Assembly: GCA_017560705.1 (NCBI GenBank)
Contig: JAFZEK010000201.1
Span: forward strand, 1-6,264
Direction of reading: 5' to 3'
Source: Bacteroidales bacterium
GTDB lineage: Bacteria; Bacteroidota; Bacteroidia; Bacteroidales; P3
Length of the DNA stretch: 6,264 nucleotides
The notes under the pieces are model-generated. The model saw only the letters and a program-made list of their open reading frames with translations. It was not told where the DNA came from and searched no databases. This document shows positions 6,249-6,264 of this stretch, piece by piece (within the stretch, counting starts at the first letter, position 1; every line of letters begins with the position of its first letter). The translations under genes and the position numbers were made by a program.

Positions 6249-6264
6249 GATTTCAAGAAAAAAC

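Larger units (their letters stand above)
6055..6264. other. Gene-free block of dense inverted repeats: candidate structured RNA or palindromic dispersed repeat
   Basis: No open frame here looks coding. The block contains at least three inverted-repeat units and several competing pairings. They include a long bulged hairpin (6192-6248), a nested stem (6117-6180), the palindrome TTCTTAAGAA (6180-6189) and long-range pairs reaching back to 6070. On the minus strand the structured part is followed by a U7 run (6061-6055), which would suit an RNA 3' end, although the helix stops about eight bases earlier. The right edge is cut, so the true extent is unknown. Explanations are a small structured RNA, a MITE or REP-like repeat copy, or a long leader of an upstream unit. 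The fold is drawn by eye, with no energy calculation. Confidence 0.45.

Overview
The window looks like a piece of a low-GC Bacteroidales chromosome. It resembles Porphyromonas or Dysgonomonas, but genus cannot be settled from this sequence. The evidence is protein style (a DUF3109-type Cys-rich protein, a short-LID adenylate kinase, Obg without its C-terminal domain), A-rich start regions without Shine-Dalgarno sequences, and a Bacteroidetes-type -7 promoter box (TACCTTTG). All seven genes lie on the minus strand, so transcription runs from high to low coordinates.

In transcription order: a 408-base upstream region (5857-6264) has no convincing gene. It holds the adk promoter and leader, an A-rich imperfect tandem repeat, and a dense block of nested and mutually exclusive inverted repeats running to the window edge. 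A compact five-gene cluster follows: adk (adenylate kinase), obgE (ribosome-assembly GTPase, GTG start), a membrane PAP2-family phosphatase overlapping obgE by 17 bases, a SerA-like D-2-hydroxyacid dehydrogenase, and a 15-cysteine DUF3109-type protein. Spacings of 15, -17, 30 and 5 bases suggest one operon. After a 135-base gap comes trpS (tryptophanyl-tRNA synthetase). After a further 80 bases comes the 5' part of an S41 (CtpA-like) processing protease, cut by the left window edge just before its catalytic serine.

Most of the content is ordinary housekeeping: nucleotide balance (adk), ribosome maturation (obgE), envelope lipid turnover (PAP2), redox metabolism of a hydroxyacid, tRNA charging (trpS) and envelope proteolysis (S41). 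No defence system, CRISPR array, insertion sequence with transposase, tRNA or rRNA is visible. The part that known features do not explain is the structured block at about 6055-6264. It could be a structured non-coding RNA or a copy of a palindromic dispersed repeat.
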